A stretch of DNA of 64,000 nt from CAMTUW01 sp947085035 (GCA_947085035.1 CAMTUW010000005.1:1-64000); one strand, 5' to 3'; counted from the first letter of the stretch, positions 51,819-61,545 are shown. Numbers and translations are program-made. Notes: generated by a model from the letters alone, not told the origin.

Positions 51819-52886
51819 TCAGTCGGGTAGCGACGGAAGACGCACGGTGAACCGCGAGCCACCTTGGGCGCGGTTCTCCGCATGAATGGTGCCGCCATGT
51901 GCGGTCACGATCGCGCGCACTATCGACAGACCGAGCCCCGCACCGCCCCTGGTGCGAGCACGGCTCCCGTCGGCGCGATAGAAGCGGTCGAAGAGGTTCG
52001 GCAGGTCCTCTTCGGGGATGCCCGGCCCGTCATCTTCGACCGCGAGTACCGACATTCCCGGCTCAACCGATAGAAGCATGTGCACGCAACCGCCTTCTCC
52101 GACGATGCGCGTCGCGTTGTCGACGAGGTTCGCGACCACCTGTTGCAGCCGATCGATGTCACCGAGGACCAGCGGCGCCGACCCTGTCACCGCGAGTGAC
52201 ACGCCGCGGTGTTCGACCAACGGCTCGAGCATCGCGGCCGCTCGATCCGCAGCGAGGCGCAGATCGACGTGTCGAAGTGGCAGCTCGCCGGTCGCACCCT
52301 CGATGCGCTGGAGCGTGAGCAGATCGTTCGCGAGCCGCGTCAGTCGCTCCGCTTCGGTGGCGATCGTCGAGAGGAAGCGCTCCTGGTGCTCCGGGTCCAC
52401 GTCTCCGTCGAGCAGCGTCTCGGCGGCTCCGCGAATCGCGGTGAGCGGGGTGCGCAACTCGTGACTCACATCGCTCACGAACTGCGACTTGCGACGCTCC
52501 TCGCTTGTGAGCTGTTCGATCGCGGTCGAGGCCCCCTCGGCCATCCGGTTGAACGCCTCAGCGATGATGCGCACCTCACGGGGGCCGTTCGTGCCGCTCG
52601 CGCGTACGTCGAGGTTTCCCGCTGCGAGCGAGGTCGCGGCGCCTGCCAGGCGCTCGAGAGGCCGCGCGGCGCGTCCGGCGACCACCATGCCCGCGAGCCA
52701 CGCGACGACAGCGCACGCGACGCCGGCCCCGATGATGATCGCGAGCACCTGCAGCGTGGTCGCCTGGCGCTCACTTGAGTCCGAAAGGAGCATCAGCAGC
52801 GCGACGACCGTGCCGCCCGCAAGAGCGCCTGATGCCGCCGCGAGAACGGCGATGCGCCGGATCGTGGAGCGCAGCGTGCCCTTCAT
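51819..52886 (-). CDS. sensor histidine kinase (PhoR/WalK-like)
   Basis: Predicted 355 residues from ATG 52886. Two membrane helices (about 9-35 and 46-70) with only a very short outside loop, then HAMP (about 70-125), DHp with SHELRTPLTAI (His near residue 142), and the catalytic domain with NLVDNATR, DDGPGIP and GGAGLGLSI. The tiny sensing loop suggests it detects membrane state or a partner protein. Follows its response regulator by 13 bases. Confidence 0.93.
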   Translation of the reverse strand: MKGTLRSTIRRIAVLAAASGALAGGTVVALLMLLSDSSERQATTLQVLAIIIGAGVACAVVAWLAGMVVAGRAARPLERLAGAATSLAAGNLDVRASGTNGPREVRIIAEAFNRMAEGASTAIEQLTSEERRKSQFVSDVSHELRTPLTAIRGAAETLLDGDVDPEHQERFLSTIATEAERLTRLANDLLTLQRIEGATGELPLRHVDLRLAADRAAAMLEPLVEHRGVSLAVTGSAPLVLGDIDRLQQVVANLVDNATRIVGEGGCVHMLLSVEPGMSVLAVEDDGPGIPEEDLPNLFDRFYRADGSRARTRGGAGLGLSIVRAIVTAHGGTIHAENRAQGGSRFTVRLPSLPD

Positions 52887-52899
52887 CGTCCAGGGCTCG

Positions 52900-53604
52900 T
52901 CACAGTGCGCGGAGGCGGTAGCCGTAGCCGCGAACCGTCTCGACCAGTGTCGGGTCGACGCCCGCCGATTCGAGCTTGTCGCGCAGTCGCTTCACGTGGG
53001 TGTCGACGGTCTTGGTCTCGACGAGGTACTCCCAGTCCCATGCGTCGCGCAAGAGCTGCTCGCGCGAGAGTACCTTGCCCGAGTGGCGCATGAGGCAGGC
53101 GAGAAGCTCGAACTCTCGCGGCGTGAGGTCGATCGCTCCGCCGGTCGCGGTCGCGCTGTGAGCCGCCTCGTCGAGCACGACGCCCCCGATCTCGAAACGT
53201 TCGCCCGAGACGCCTGAGTCGCGCGTCTCGGTGCTCGCTCGTCTGAGCAGCGCTTTCACGCGCGCCGAGAGTTCGCGGACTCCGAAGGGTTTGGCCAGGT
53301 AGTCGTCGCCACCGATCTCAAGACCCACGACCTTGTCGAGCTCGGTGTCGCGGGCCGAGAGGAACAACACCGGCACGCTGGATGTCGCCCTCAGTCGGCG
53401 ACATACCTCGTAGCCGTCCATACCGGGTAGCATGACGTCGAGCACGATGAGATCGAACTGGGTGGTCGCCGCGAGCGCGAGGGCGGTGTCTCCATCTGGT
53501 GCGACGGACACCTCGTAGCCGTCCTTCTTGAGGTTGTAGCTGACGAATTCGGTGATCGACGGTTCGTCGTCGACGACGAGGACGCGGGCGTTCGTCTCGC
53601 TCAT
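52900..53604 (-). CDS. OmpR/PhoB-family response regulator
   Basis: Predicted 234 residues from ATG 53604, with GGAGG 8 bases upstream; the frame extends to 53637. Receiver domain with VDDEP, phospho-Asp in VLDVMLPG (about residue 54) and Lys in KPFGVREL; C-terminal winged helix (LTPREFELLACL to VRGYGYRL). First gene of the minus-strand two-component operon, divergent from coaX. Confidence 0.94.
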   Translation of the reverse strand: MSETNARVLVVDDEPSITEFVSYNLKKDGYEVSVAPDGDTALALAATTQFDLIVLDVMLPGMDGYEVCRRLRATSSVPVLFLSARDTELDKVVGLEIGGDDYLAKPFGVRELSARVKALLRRASTETRDSGVSGERFEIGGVVLDEAAHSATATGGAIDLTPREFELLACLMRHSGKVLSREQLLRDAWDWEYLVETKTVDTHVKRLRDKLESAGVDPTLVETVRGYGYRLRAL

Positions 53605-53785
53605 TGACGAGCCTCCAAGGTGGATTCGGCGTATCATGGCAGGTCAGAGGCTCTTGAAATCAGTCGCCGTTTACCGCGACGCGCCTCGTGGCCGATGATA
53701 GCACCGGCATCATGGCGCGGTGACCCTCGCGTAACCGTGCCGTCACCGGGGCGACACCGTGCGTATGCTTGGAAGGATGACGAAC

Positions 53786-54556
53786 ATGCTGCTCGCCGTC
53801 GACGTTGGTAACACACAGACCGTGCTCGGCCTGTTCGATGGCGAGCGGCTGGACGGACACTGGCGGATATCGAGCGATGCCGACACGACCGGCGATGAGT
53901 TGCGCGTGAAGGTGGGCGGACTGCTCGGGCTCAAGTGTCGCTCGTGGAGTGACGTGAGCGATGTCGTTCTCGCGAGCGTCGTGCCCAGACTCACTTCCGC
54001 GTGGGAGGAGGCCTCGCTCGAAGCGTGCGGATGCGCGGCGACGGTCGTCGGTCCCGGCCTCAAGACCGGCATGACCATACGTTACGATAACCCGCACGAG
54101 GTCGGCGCTGATCGCATCGTCAACGCCATCGCGGCCGTCGAGGCGTTCGGGGCGCCGCTCGTCGTCGTCGATTTCGGGACCGCCACGACGATCGACGTGG
54201 TCGATCGGGACGGCGCGTATCTGGGCGGCGCGATCGCTCCCGGAGTCGAGGCCAGTGCCGAGGCGCTCTTCTCGAAAGCGGCGCGACTCTCGAAAGTCGA
54301 CCTCGAGGCGCCTGAGAAGACGATCGGCACGAACACGCGCGCCAGCGTGCAGTCCGGGCTCATGTTCGGTGAGGCCGCGATGGTCGACGGTCTCGTGCGG
54401 CGCGTCTGGGCCGAGCTGGGGTGTGAGACCACCGTGGTCGCTACCGGCGGCTTCGCGCCACGAATGGCGCCGCTGTGCGAGACGGTCGGTCACGTCGACA
54501 TCGATCTCACGCTCACCGGGTTGCGCATAGTGCATGACCGCAACATGGAGCGGTAG
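53786..54556 (+). CDS. coaX: type III pantothenate kinase
   Basis: Predicted 256 residues from ATG 53786, chosen because GGAAGG lies 9 bases upstream and the protein then starts MLLAVDVGNTQ as CoaX usually does; ATG 53777 and GTG 53759 are in frame upstream. DFGTATTID (near 130) and GGAIAPGV are present. Phosphorylates pantothenate made by the panBC products, the first step to coenzyme A. Often near birA, as here. Confidence 0.95.
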   Translation: MLLAVDVGNTQTVLGLFDGERLDGHWRISSDADTTGDELRVKVGGLLGLKCRSWSDVSDVVLASVVPRLTSAWEEASLEACGCAATVVGPGLKTGMTIRYDNPHEVGADRIVNAIAAVEAFGAPLVVVDFGTATTIDVVDRDGAYLGGAIAPGVEASAEALFSKAARLSKVDLEAPEKTIGTNTRASVQSGLMFGEAAMVDGLVRRVWAELGCETTVVATGGFAPRMAPLCETVGHVDIDLTLTGLRIVHDRNMER

Positions 54557-54627
54557 GCGTCTGTCAGAGCACGACCGTATACTGAGCTGAATGCGGGTGC
54601 CGTCTCGGCGGGGGAGGTGTGCGAGGG

Positions 54628-55248
54628 GTGCGGTTCTATCGAATCGGCGACAAGGTCGTCAGTCGCGATAAGCTGATCGAAGCGGTCGAGGGGATGCTCG
54701 AGAACCGTGAGGCCGGCGCGACTCAGGAGGAAGCCGCTCGTGCGGTCGGCCTGACCCGCAGCGTCGTCTCGTTTCTGGAGACTCTGGGCGAGGTGCGTCG
54801 CGGGCCACGGGTGGCGCTCGTGGGCTTTCCGGTCGCCAACTGCGATGAGGTGCGCGCGGTCGCCGAGCGTCACGCGGTCGACTTCGTGCTCGTGGTCAGT
54901 CAGTCCGAGCGCGAGACCATCGAATCCGGCTCGCCTGCGAACGTGTTCAACCGTCTGCTCGAGACACTCGCCATCCTGCGTGACTACGACACGGTGGTAC
55001 TCATGGCCAGTGACTGGCGAATCTCAACGATCGCTCGCATCCTGGGCTCTGAGGTCGTCGGGATGCCTCTGGGCACGTCACCGCTTCGCGAGGACAGGAT
55101 CGTTGATATCGAACAGCTCGAGGGGTTGCTCTCGGGTGTGATGGCACAGACCGCCCGACCCCGCGGGCGCACAGCCGGTGTCCACGCCGCGTTCAAGGAC
55201 GCGGCGAGCGAGATGGCCGGGAGGTGGCAGCAATCAAGGAGGTCGTGA
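54628..55248 (+). CDS. HTH protein paired with a quinate-5-dehydrogenase-like gene
   Basis: Predicted 206 residues from GTG 54628, with GGGGAGG 10 bases upstream; GTG 54619 overlaps that site. A helix-turn-helix lies at about residues 30-60 (TQEEAARAVGLTRSVVSFLE). The remaining 140 residues look like a small Rossmann-type domain (VALVGFP, VDFVLVVSQ, DTVVLMAS). It overlaps the next gene by 25 bases. Homologous pairs occur in other anaerobes (recalled, not checked). The inducer and target are unknown. Confidence 0.7.
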   Translation: MRFYRIGDKVVSRDKLIEAVEGMLENREAGATQEEAARAVGLTRSVVSFLETLGEVRRGPRVALVGFPVANCDEVRAVAERHAVDFVLVVSQSERETIESGSPANVFNRLLETLAILRDYDTVVLMASDWRISTIARILGSEVVGMPLGTSPLREDRIVDIEQLEGLLSGVMAQTARPRGRTAGVHAAFKDAASEMAGRWQQSRRS

Positions 55249-56147
55249 GCGTCTCGATAGGCTCCCCCCGGCGGGACCACGTGGTGGAGATCGAACTGCT
55301 CGGCGAGGCGTTTCGCATCGAGCGAAGGGGCACCGGCGGCGATATGAACCGGGCCGAGGCGCTGTTGCGGGAACTCGACGGTACCGTCGCGGCGCTGGGG
55401 CTGGGGGGTATCGACCTGTACCTGACGGCTGCCGGGAGGGACTACCACTTCCGGGACGGCAAGCGATTCGGCCGAGCAGTGAGCAAGACCCCGCTACTCG
55501 ATGGAAGCGGGCTCAAGGGGGCCGTCGAAGCCGATGTGGTCAGGTTCATGTCCGAGGACCTGGGATTGCGCCTCGAGGGCAAGCGCGTACTCGTCACCTC
55601 GGCGGTCGACCGCTGGGGCATGACGGAGGGCTTCTACCGCGCGGGGTGTGAGGTCGTCGCGGCCGACCTTCTGTACGCGCTGGGAGTCCCCGTCGTACTC
55701 AGAACCCGTCGCATGCTCGAAGTCACGATTCGCTGCGTGGCGCCCATTGCTGTGCAGATGCCCTTCGCGTGGCTCTACGAGACCGAGGCCGACGACGCAA
55801 CGCAGGTGCGCGCTGAGTCCAGACACGCGGCGCTCTACCGCGAAGCCGACATCATCGCGGGGGACTACAAGTACGTGCGTAAGTACATGCCCGCGGACAT
55901 GCGTGGCACATGGGTGGTCACGAACACCACGACCGCCGCCGACGTCGAGTTCCTGCGTTCGCGGGGGGTCGATCTGCTCGTCACGTCGACTCCGCGGCTC
56001 GAGGGACGCTCGTTCGGGACGAACGTCATCGAAGCGACGATGGTCGCGCTCGATGGGGCGAAAGCTCGTCTTGCGCCGGCGCGCTACGCGGAGCTCTTGA
56101 GCAAGAGCGGCTTCGTGCCGGACGCGCAGTGGCTTCAGCGAGGATGA
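55224..56147 (+). CDS. quinate/shikimate 5-dehydrogenase-like protein
   Basis: Predicted 307 residues from GTG 55224, overlapping the HTH gene. The sequence VSVSIGSPRRDH at the start, GLGGIDLYL, TSAVDRWGMTEGF, ADIIAGDYKYVRKYMP and LEGRSFGTNVIEA match a family usually labelled quinate 5-dehydrogenase, but the classic shikimate-dehydrogenase motifs are weak. No quinate or shikimate genes are near. I treat the enzyme name as a family label, not a proven function. Coupling to the HTH gene suggests the pair forms one unit. Confidence 0.7.
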   Translation: MAAIKEVVSVSIGSPRRDHVVEIELLGEAFRIERRGTGGDMNRAEALLRELDGTVAALGLGGIDLYLTAAGRDYHFRDGKRFGRAVSKTPLLDGSGLKGAVEADVVRFMSEDLGLRLEGKRVLVTSAVDRWGMTEGFYRAGCEVVAADLLYALGVPVVLRTRRMLEVTIRCVAPIAVQMPFAWLYETEADDATQVRAESRHAALYREADIIAGDYKYVRKYMPADMRGTWVVTNTTTAADVEFLRSRGVDLLVTSTPRLEGRSFGTNVIEATMVALDGAKARLAPARYAELLSKSGFVPDAQWLQRG

Positions 56148-56365
56148 TCTCGTAGGGTCGCAAGAGTCGTTTAGGTATGACTGTTGCTCTGGTGTGACTG
56201 CAAGGCGGGCGTCTATGGCGCGGCGCTGGGCCGGGTGGTAACATCCGAGTGTTCAGGCAGGCAGGTGGGCGAGCGTGTGCGGTGCCCGAATTCGCGCACG
56301 GGTGCGACCCCACCCTCCGTTGTTCGAGTGCGGCTCCATGCCGCCTTGTGAAGGAGTGGATGTAG

Positions 56366-57055
56366 GTGAACAAGCGGGCTCGCAGTAGGTTGATCGGTGT
56401 GACGGCGATCGTGATTCTCGCGATAGCGGCCATCTTCTTCAGTCTAGGGTCTCTTGGCGGCACGGCGTACTACCGATCGGTCGAGGAGCTCGCGACGGAT
56501 AACAGTCTCGCGGGTGAGCGCGTGAAGGTCGGCGGCACCGTCGTACCCGGCTCTTGGGACAAGAAGGCGAACCCCATGAACTTTGAGATCAGGGACGAGA
56601 CCGATGACAAGGGCGTTGGGCCCACGGTCCGGGTGGTCTACACCGAGGGAGTTCCGGCGACATTCGGGGACGGAGTCACCGCGATCATCACAGGAGTGCT
56701 GGGTACTGATGGCGTCATCACCTCGGCTGAGATGATCACGAAGTGTCCGTCGAAGTACGAGTCCGCCGTTGGGGCGATGTCGATCGATGACCTCCTCGCA
56801 GGCGGTGAGACCTATGTCGGCAAGACCGTCAAGGCGACCGGCTACGTCAAGACCGGCACGATCGTCGCGCCGGGTGGCGAATCCCGCTTCGTCGTCACCA
56901 ACGAGAAAGGCGCGGGGGCCGAGGTCAGGGTCGCGTGGGAAGGCGCTCTGCCACAGGGTATGGCCGATGGGTCCAACGTCGTTCTCACAGGAGCGATCGG
57001 ACAAAACGGTGACTTCGTGGCGACCAACGTGGCGCTCGAGGGGACCGACAAGTAG
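56366..57055 (+). CDS. ccmE: cytochrome c maturation haem chaperone CcmE, Cys type
   Basis: Predicted 229 residues from GTG 56366. One N-terminal helix (10-28) anchors an OB-fold. The haem-binding motif is C127-P-S-K-Y131 (CxxxY) rather than the usual HxxxY, the known Cys variant of CcmE. A second OB-like domain (about 140-225; GKTVKATGYVKTG) is added after it. First gene of the ccm operon. The 218 bases upstream (56148-56365) hold no gene I can support. Confidence 0.9.
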   Translation: MNKRARSRLIGVTAIVILAIAAIFFSLGSLGGTAYYRSVEELATDNSLAGERVKVGGTVVPGSWDKKANPMNFEIRDETDDKGVGPTVRVVYTEGVPATFGDGVTAIITGVLGTDGVITSAEMITKCPSKYESAVGAMSIDDLLAGGETYVGKTVKATGYVKTGTIVAPGGESRFVVTNEKGAGAEVRVAWEGALPQGMADGSNVVLTGAIGQNGDFVATNVALEGTDK

Positions 57056-57066
57056 AGCTTGATGCA

Positions 57067-57098
57067 CGCCCCGCACCTTGTCCGGTGCGGGGCGTTTT
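57067..57098 (+). terminator. terminator-like hairpin between ccmE and ccmF
   Basis: A perfect 11-bp stem (57067-57077 with 57084-57094), 6-base loop and TTTT. It lies 30 bases before ccmF and on the same strand, so it may act as an attenuator that lowers ccmF-hemX expression relative to ccmE. Confidence 0.75.
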
Positions 57099-57128
57099 CG
57101 TGACCGAACCGGAACAAGGGAGAAGTTC

Positions 57129-59276
57129 ATGATCGTTTTCGGGCAGTTGGCCCTCGGCCTCGCACTGCTGTGCTCGATCGTCGCGATCGGCGCTCTTTTC
57201 TGGGGCAGGAGTCTGGGCCCCAGGGACGGAGAGTCGATCACGAACGCCGGCTACTACGCGACGTTCGCCGCGATGGGCGCCTACACCGTTACCATCCTCG
57301 TCATGGTCACGGCGTTCTTCGCCAAGGACTACTCCTTCTACTACGTCGCGCAGAACCACTCGACTGACGCGTCGAGCCTCGCGTGGCTCTATTCGATCTC
57401 GGCCGTGTGGGCCGGTCGCGAGGGATCGCTCCTGTTCTGGGGGTGGCTGATCGCGCTGTTCGCGGGATGGGTCGCCTACCAGCGCATGGACAAGACCGAT
57501 GATCTCTCGAACATGGGCATCGCGGTCACCAACATCGTGTTGGCCCTGTTCGGTGCGGCGATGCTGTTCAGCGAGCCGAACGACCCCTTCAAGCTCACCC
57601 CGCCCGAGTTCCTCTCGAACGGCCAGCTCATCGGTCAGGCTGCTGAGTGGGGCATGAACCCGTTGCTGCAGCACTGGGCGATGATCCTTCATCCACCCAC
57701 ACTCTTCATCGGATACGCTGGTCTGACGATCGCGTTCGCGTTCGCCATGGCCGCGCTCATCACGAACGACGCGTCGAAACTCTGGATCGACATCGTCGAT
57801 CGCATCACCGTTTTCGCGTGGCTGTTCCTTGGTGCTGGAAACGGCCTCGGCGCGATCTGGGCGTACGTGGTGCTGGGCTGGGGCGGTTACTGGGCCTGGG
57901 ACCCGGTCGAGAACGCCTCGCTCCTGCCTTGGCTCACCGGTGTCGGACTGATTCACAGCTTCACGATCTACAAGCGTCGCGATGGCTTCAAGCGTTGGAC
58001 GATTCTGTTGGCAGCGGTGACATTCGCACTCGTCATCCTCGGTACGTTCATCGTGCGTTCCGGAATCGTCCAGTCGGTCCACGCGTTCACCGAGGACCCC
58101 GTCTCGTTGTGGCTGTTCCTCAGCATGATCATCGGCTCGGTCGCAGCTGCGGTGATCGGCCTGTGGCTACGCTGGGAAACGTTCGCTGGCAACGACGAGT
58201 TCGAGTCGTTGACCAGCAAGGAAGCGGCGTATTACTTCAACAACGTGATCATGCTCGTCTCGAGCGTGCTGGTCGCCTACATGACGATGACGTCCGCGTT
58301 CCCCGCGTGGATGCCGTTCGGCGGTCAGTCGATCAGCGCGACCTCGTTCGATCTTCTCGCCCGGCCGATCGGTCTGGTGTATGCGTTCCTGCTCGCGCTG
58401 TGTCCGATCCTGCTGTGGAAGAAGACCGACGGGACGACGTTGTGGAAGCGCATCAAGTGGCCGCTCGCCGGTACGGCGGTGCTGTTCCCCTTGCTCATGT
58501 GGGAATGGTTCGCGAACCTGCGCCCCATCTACGTGTTCATGATCGCCCAGGGCGGCGAAGGCGCTCGCAAGCTTCTCGCCTTCGGTCCGGAGATCGTCTA
58601 CGACGTCATCTCCATCCTCGCCTTCCTCGCCGCAGCCCTCATGTTCTCTACGACGGTGTGGCTCTTCGTCGACGGATCACGTAAGCGGGCCGCCGCGCGG
58701 GGAGAGAGTGTCTGGGCTTCGCTTGTCCACATCATCTTCAGGGCGCGCACCCAGTCGGGTGGCTACATCGCACACATCGGAATGGCGATCATCCTCGTCG
58801 GTCTCGTCGGCTCGTCGATGTATGTCCGTGATGTTCGTCTGAACGTTCCCGAGCAGGCCGGTGCGACCTTCCAAGTTGACGATTACACGTTCACTTTCCA
58901 GGGCATCTCGGAAGACCAGCTGAAGAACGGCGACATCGTCGCCAAGGCCACCTTCGCTGTCCAGCGCGACGGCGTGTCCCTGGGCACCGTGGATCCGGGG
59001 CTCACGAAGTTCGCGAGGCAGGGGCAGACCCGCCTCGACGCGCGAGTGCTCATCGAGCCGCTTCGTGACATCTTCGTGGTGTGGGAGGGCTCTGAAGAGG
59101 GCCAGATGTCGGTCAACGTGAAGATCAACCCGCTCATCTCGTTCGCATGGGGCGGTTTCGGGGTCCTGATGTTGGGCGCCGCGCTGGCCGCATGGCCGAA
59201 GAGGGCACCCGCCGCCATCGTTCCTGCCGCTCCCGTGCGCAAGAGCGCCTCGAGCAAGCGCAAAGTGGCGAAGTAG
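57129..59276 (+). CDS. ccmF: cytochrome c haem lyase CcmF
   Basis: Predicted 715 residues from ATG 57129. About 14-15 hydrophobic helices; the WWD haem-handling motif is GWGGYWAWDPVENASLLPW (about 250-268). Conserved His residues flank it, e.g. in LQHWAMILHPPTLF and SIVQSVHAF-type segments. The C-terminal periplasmic domain precedes a last helix. It attaches haem from CcmE to apocytochromes such as the octaheme nitrite reductase in this window. Confidence 0.95.
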   Translation: MIVFGQLALGLALLCSIVAIGALFWGRSLGPRDGESITNAGYYATFAAMGAYTVTILVMVTAFFAKDYSFYYVAQNHSTDASSLAWLYSISAVWAGREGSLLFWGWLIALFAGWVAYQRMDKTDDLSNMGIAVTNIVLALFGAAMLFSEPNDPFKLTPPEFLSNGQLIGQAAEWGMNPLLQHWAMILHPPTLFIGYAGLTIAFAFAMAALITNDASKLWIDIVDRITVFAWLFLGAGNGLGAIWAYVVLGWGGYWAWDPVENASLLPWLTGVGLIHSFTIYKRRDGFKRWTILLAAVTFALVILGTFIVRSGIVQSVHAFTEDPVSLWLFLSMIIGSVAAAVIGLWLRWETFAGNDEFESLTSKEAAYYFNNVIMLVSSVLVAYMTMTSAFPAWMPFGGQSISATSFDLLARPIGLVYAFLLALCPILLWKKTDGTTLWKRIKWPLAGTAVLFPLLMWEWFANLRPIYVFMIAQGGEGARKLLAFGPEIVYDVISILAFLAAALMFSTTVWLFVDGSRKRAAARGESVWASLVHIIFRARTQSGGYIAHIGMAIILVGLVGSSMYVRDVRLNVPEQAGATFQVDDYTFTFQGISEDQLKNGDIVAKATFAVQRDGVSLGTVDPGLTKFARQGQTRLDARVLIEPLRDIFVVWEGSEEGQMSVNVKINPLISFAWGGFGVLMLGAALAAWPKRAPAAIVPAAPVRKSASSKRKVAK

Positions 59277-59284
59277 CCGCCCTC

Positions 59285-60016
59285 GTGAGTGACGCTACCG
59301 CGACAGATCTCGCTTTGGAGGTCCGGGCATTGTCCCGGACCTTCGGCGCGCGCAAGGCCCTCGACGACGTCACCTTCGATTTGGAGCTGGGCGCGTTCCT
59401 GTCGATCTTCGGACCGAACGGTGCGGGGAAGTCGACGCTGCTCAAGGTGCTGTCCACACTCACCACTCCGTCCAAGGGCACGGCCAGAGTGCTGGGCCTC
59501 GACGTGGTCCAAGACGCAGTCGAGTTGCGGGAGCGCATCGGCTTCATCAGTCACAACCCGCTGCTCTACCCGGATCTCACCGCCGAGGAGAACCTCGAGT
59601 TCTTCGCCGAGGTCTACTGCATCGATTCGCCCAAGGACCGCATCCGAGAGCTACTCGATGCGGTCGAGCTCGATCACCGTCGCCTCGATCTCGTGCGGAC
59701 CTTCTCGCGCGGCATGCTCCAGAGGCTCTCGATCGCTCGCGCGTTGCTACACGACCCCGCGCTCATCTTCCTCGATGAGCCGTACTCGGGCCTCGATCCG
59801 CATGCGATGGACATCCTCGACGGGCTGATCGCCAAGATTCGTGACGGGCATACGTTCGTCATGGTGAGCCACGATCTGAGCAAGGGGCTCGAGCTGTGCA
59901 CGCACGCGCTGATCCTCTCGAAGGGCAGGATCGTGTTGCACCAGGACAAGGAGTTCATCGACGAGGACGAGTTCGCTCAGACCTACCGCACGACCGTTGG
60001 CATGGGGGTGAGCTAG
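59285..60016 (+). CDS. ccmA: haem-exporter ABC ATPase CcmA
   Basis: Predicted 243 residues from GTG 59285. Walker A GPNGAGKST, the signature FSRGMLQRLSIARAL (a variant of LSGGQ), Walker B LIFLDEPYSG and SHDLSKG. CcmA with CcmB releases haem-loaded CcmE from CcmC. One base separates it from ccmB. Confidence 0.93.
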   Translation: MSDATATDLALEVRALSRTFGARKALDDVTFDLELGAFLSIFGPNGAGKSTLLKVLSTLTTPSKGTARVLGLDVVQDAVELRERIGFISHNPLLYPDLTAEENLEFFAEVYCIDSPKDRIRELLDAVELDHRRLDLVRTFSRGMLQRLSIARALLHDPALIFLDEPYSGLDPHAMDILDGLIAKIRDGHTFVMVSHDLSKGLELCTHALILSKGRIVLHQDKEFIDEDEFAQTYRTTVGMGVS

Positions 60017-60751
60017 GTGGCTGACGCCGCACCGGTCACCACATCGCGAATGTCAGGGTGGCGCCAGTTCAAGGCGATCCTGCGCAAAGACATCGTGATG
60101 GAGCTCCGCACCAAAGAGATGCTCACCTCGATGGGTCTCTACGCCCTTCTCGTGCTCGTGGTCTACTACATCACGCTGTCGCAGGCGGGCCAGGACTTCG
60201 AAGTGCGTCGCATCGCCGCCGGACTGCTGTGGCTCGCGTTCATCTTCACGTCACTTCTGGGTCTGAACCGCTCGCTCGTGCATGAGAAGGACCAGGGGTG
60301 CCTCGACGCCCTGCTGATCTCGCCCATCGATCGTCCGATCATCTTCTTCGGCAAGGCCGTGGGCAATCTCATCTTCCTGCTCATCGTAGAGGCGTTCATC
60401 GTCCCGTTGTTCTTCTTCATCTTCCTCGCATCAGCCGATGCACAGGTGATGGGTCCCGTGTGGATGATCGCGCTCGCTCTGTTGCTCGGGTCCATCGGGA
60501 TCGCCGGAGTGGGAACCCTGCTCGCGACGATGTCGGTGAACACGAAGGGCAAGGATTTCATTCTCGCCGTGCTGTTCATCCCGCTCATGTTTCCGCTGCT
60601 GCTCGCCGTCGTCGCCGGCACCTCGGTCGTGATTCAGGCCGAGATCGGATACGTCACGACCTTCTGGCAGATGATGGCCCTGGCCGCAGGGTACGATACG
60701 ATCATGTTGTTGGCGGCGTTCGCGCTCTATGAATTCGTACTCGGGGCCTGA
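60017..60751 (+). CDS. ccmB: haem-exporter permease CcmB
   Basis: Predicted 244 residues from GTG 60017, directly after the ccmA stop. Six hydrophobic helices; FKAILRKDIVMELRTKE at the N-terminus and LNRSLVHEKDQGCLDALLISP match CcmB. Works with CcmA and CcmC. Confidence 0.93.
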   Translation: MADAAPVTTSRMSGWRQFKAILRKDIVMELRTKEMLTSMGLYALLVLVVYYITLSQAGQDFEVRRIAAGLLWLAFIFTSLLGLNRSLVHEKDQGCLDALLISPIDRPIIFFGKAVGNLIFLLIVEAFIVPLFFFIFLASADAQVMGPVWMIALALLLGSIGIAGVGTLLATMSVNTKGKDFILAVLFIPLMFPLLLAVVAGTSVVIQAEIGYVTTFWQMMALAAGYDTIMLLAAFALYEFVLGA

Positions 60752-60783
60752 CGGGTGCGCCAGATGGATTGGAGGAGGATTCG

Positions 60784-61545
60784 GTGAGACAACTCAAGAT
60801 CGCGATCGCCCTGGTGCTGGTGGGAGGGCTGCTCACCACAGCCGCGTTCCTCATGGCGTTCTTCACCGCCGAAGTCCAGCTGTTCAGCACGGTCACTTTC
60901 GACGCGCCCATCGAGACCGCGTTCTCGCTTGCGCCGCCCGAGTTCCAGCCCACCGACGGCGGTGTCGCCTACGGAAGGCCGTGGTTCAGTCAGAAGATAT
61001 TCTACTTCCACGTGCCCGTCGCGCTCGCGTCCTTCCTCATCCTGCTCATCTCGGCTGTCTACTCTGTGCGCTTCCTCATGAGCAAACGCGCCGAGTTCGA
61101 CACGAAGGCGCGGATCGCGATGGAGACGTCGCTCATCTTCGTGGTGCTGACGATGATCACCGGGGTGCTGTGGACGAGGGCGTCATGGCAGGTGTGGTGG
61201 GAGTGGGAACCGCGCCTGACCACCTACTTCATCATGATGCTGATGATGATCGCCTACTTCGTGCTGCGAAACTCGGTGGAGGAGGAGGAGCGCCGGGCGA
61301 CCTACGCGGCGGTGTTCGGCATCCTCGCGGCCATCAACGCGCCGATCTCGTTCATGATCACGCGGGTCATCCCATCGAATCATCCCGTCGTGCTGCAACC
61401 CGGGATGGCGCCCTCGAATCTGACTCCCTTCATCTTGGGGCAGATAGGGATGCTCATGATCGGGTATGGCATCTTCGTCGCGCGCATGAGCGAGGAGCGG
61501 CTCAGAGAACGTATCGAGATCACGAAAGAAGCCCTCGAGGGCTGA
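60784..61545 (+). CDS. ccmC: haem-handling protein CcmC
   Basis: Predicted 253 residues from GTG 60784, with GGAGGAGG 5 bases upstream; TTG 60769 is in frame. Six helices; the WWD-type motif is ASWQVWWEWEPRLTTYF and conserved His residues lie in FYFHVPVA and SNHPVV. It loads haem onto CcmE. Confidence 0.94.
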   Translation: MRQLKIAIALVLVGGLLTTAAFLMAFFTAEVQLFSTVTFDAPIETAFSLAPPEFQPTDGGVAYGRPWFSQKIFYFHVPVALASFLILLISAVYSVRFLMSKRAEFDTKARIAMETSLIFVVLTMITGVLWTRASWQVWWEWEPRLTTYFIMMLMMIAYFVLRNSVEEEERRATYAAVFGILAAINAPISFMITRVIPSNHPVVLQPGMAPSNLTPFILGQIGMLMIGYGIFVARMSEERLRERIEITKEALEG

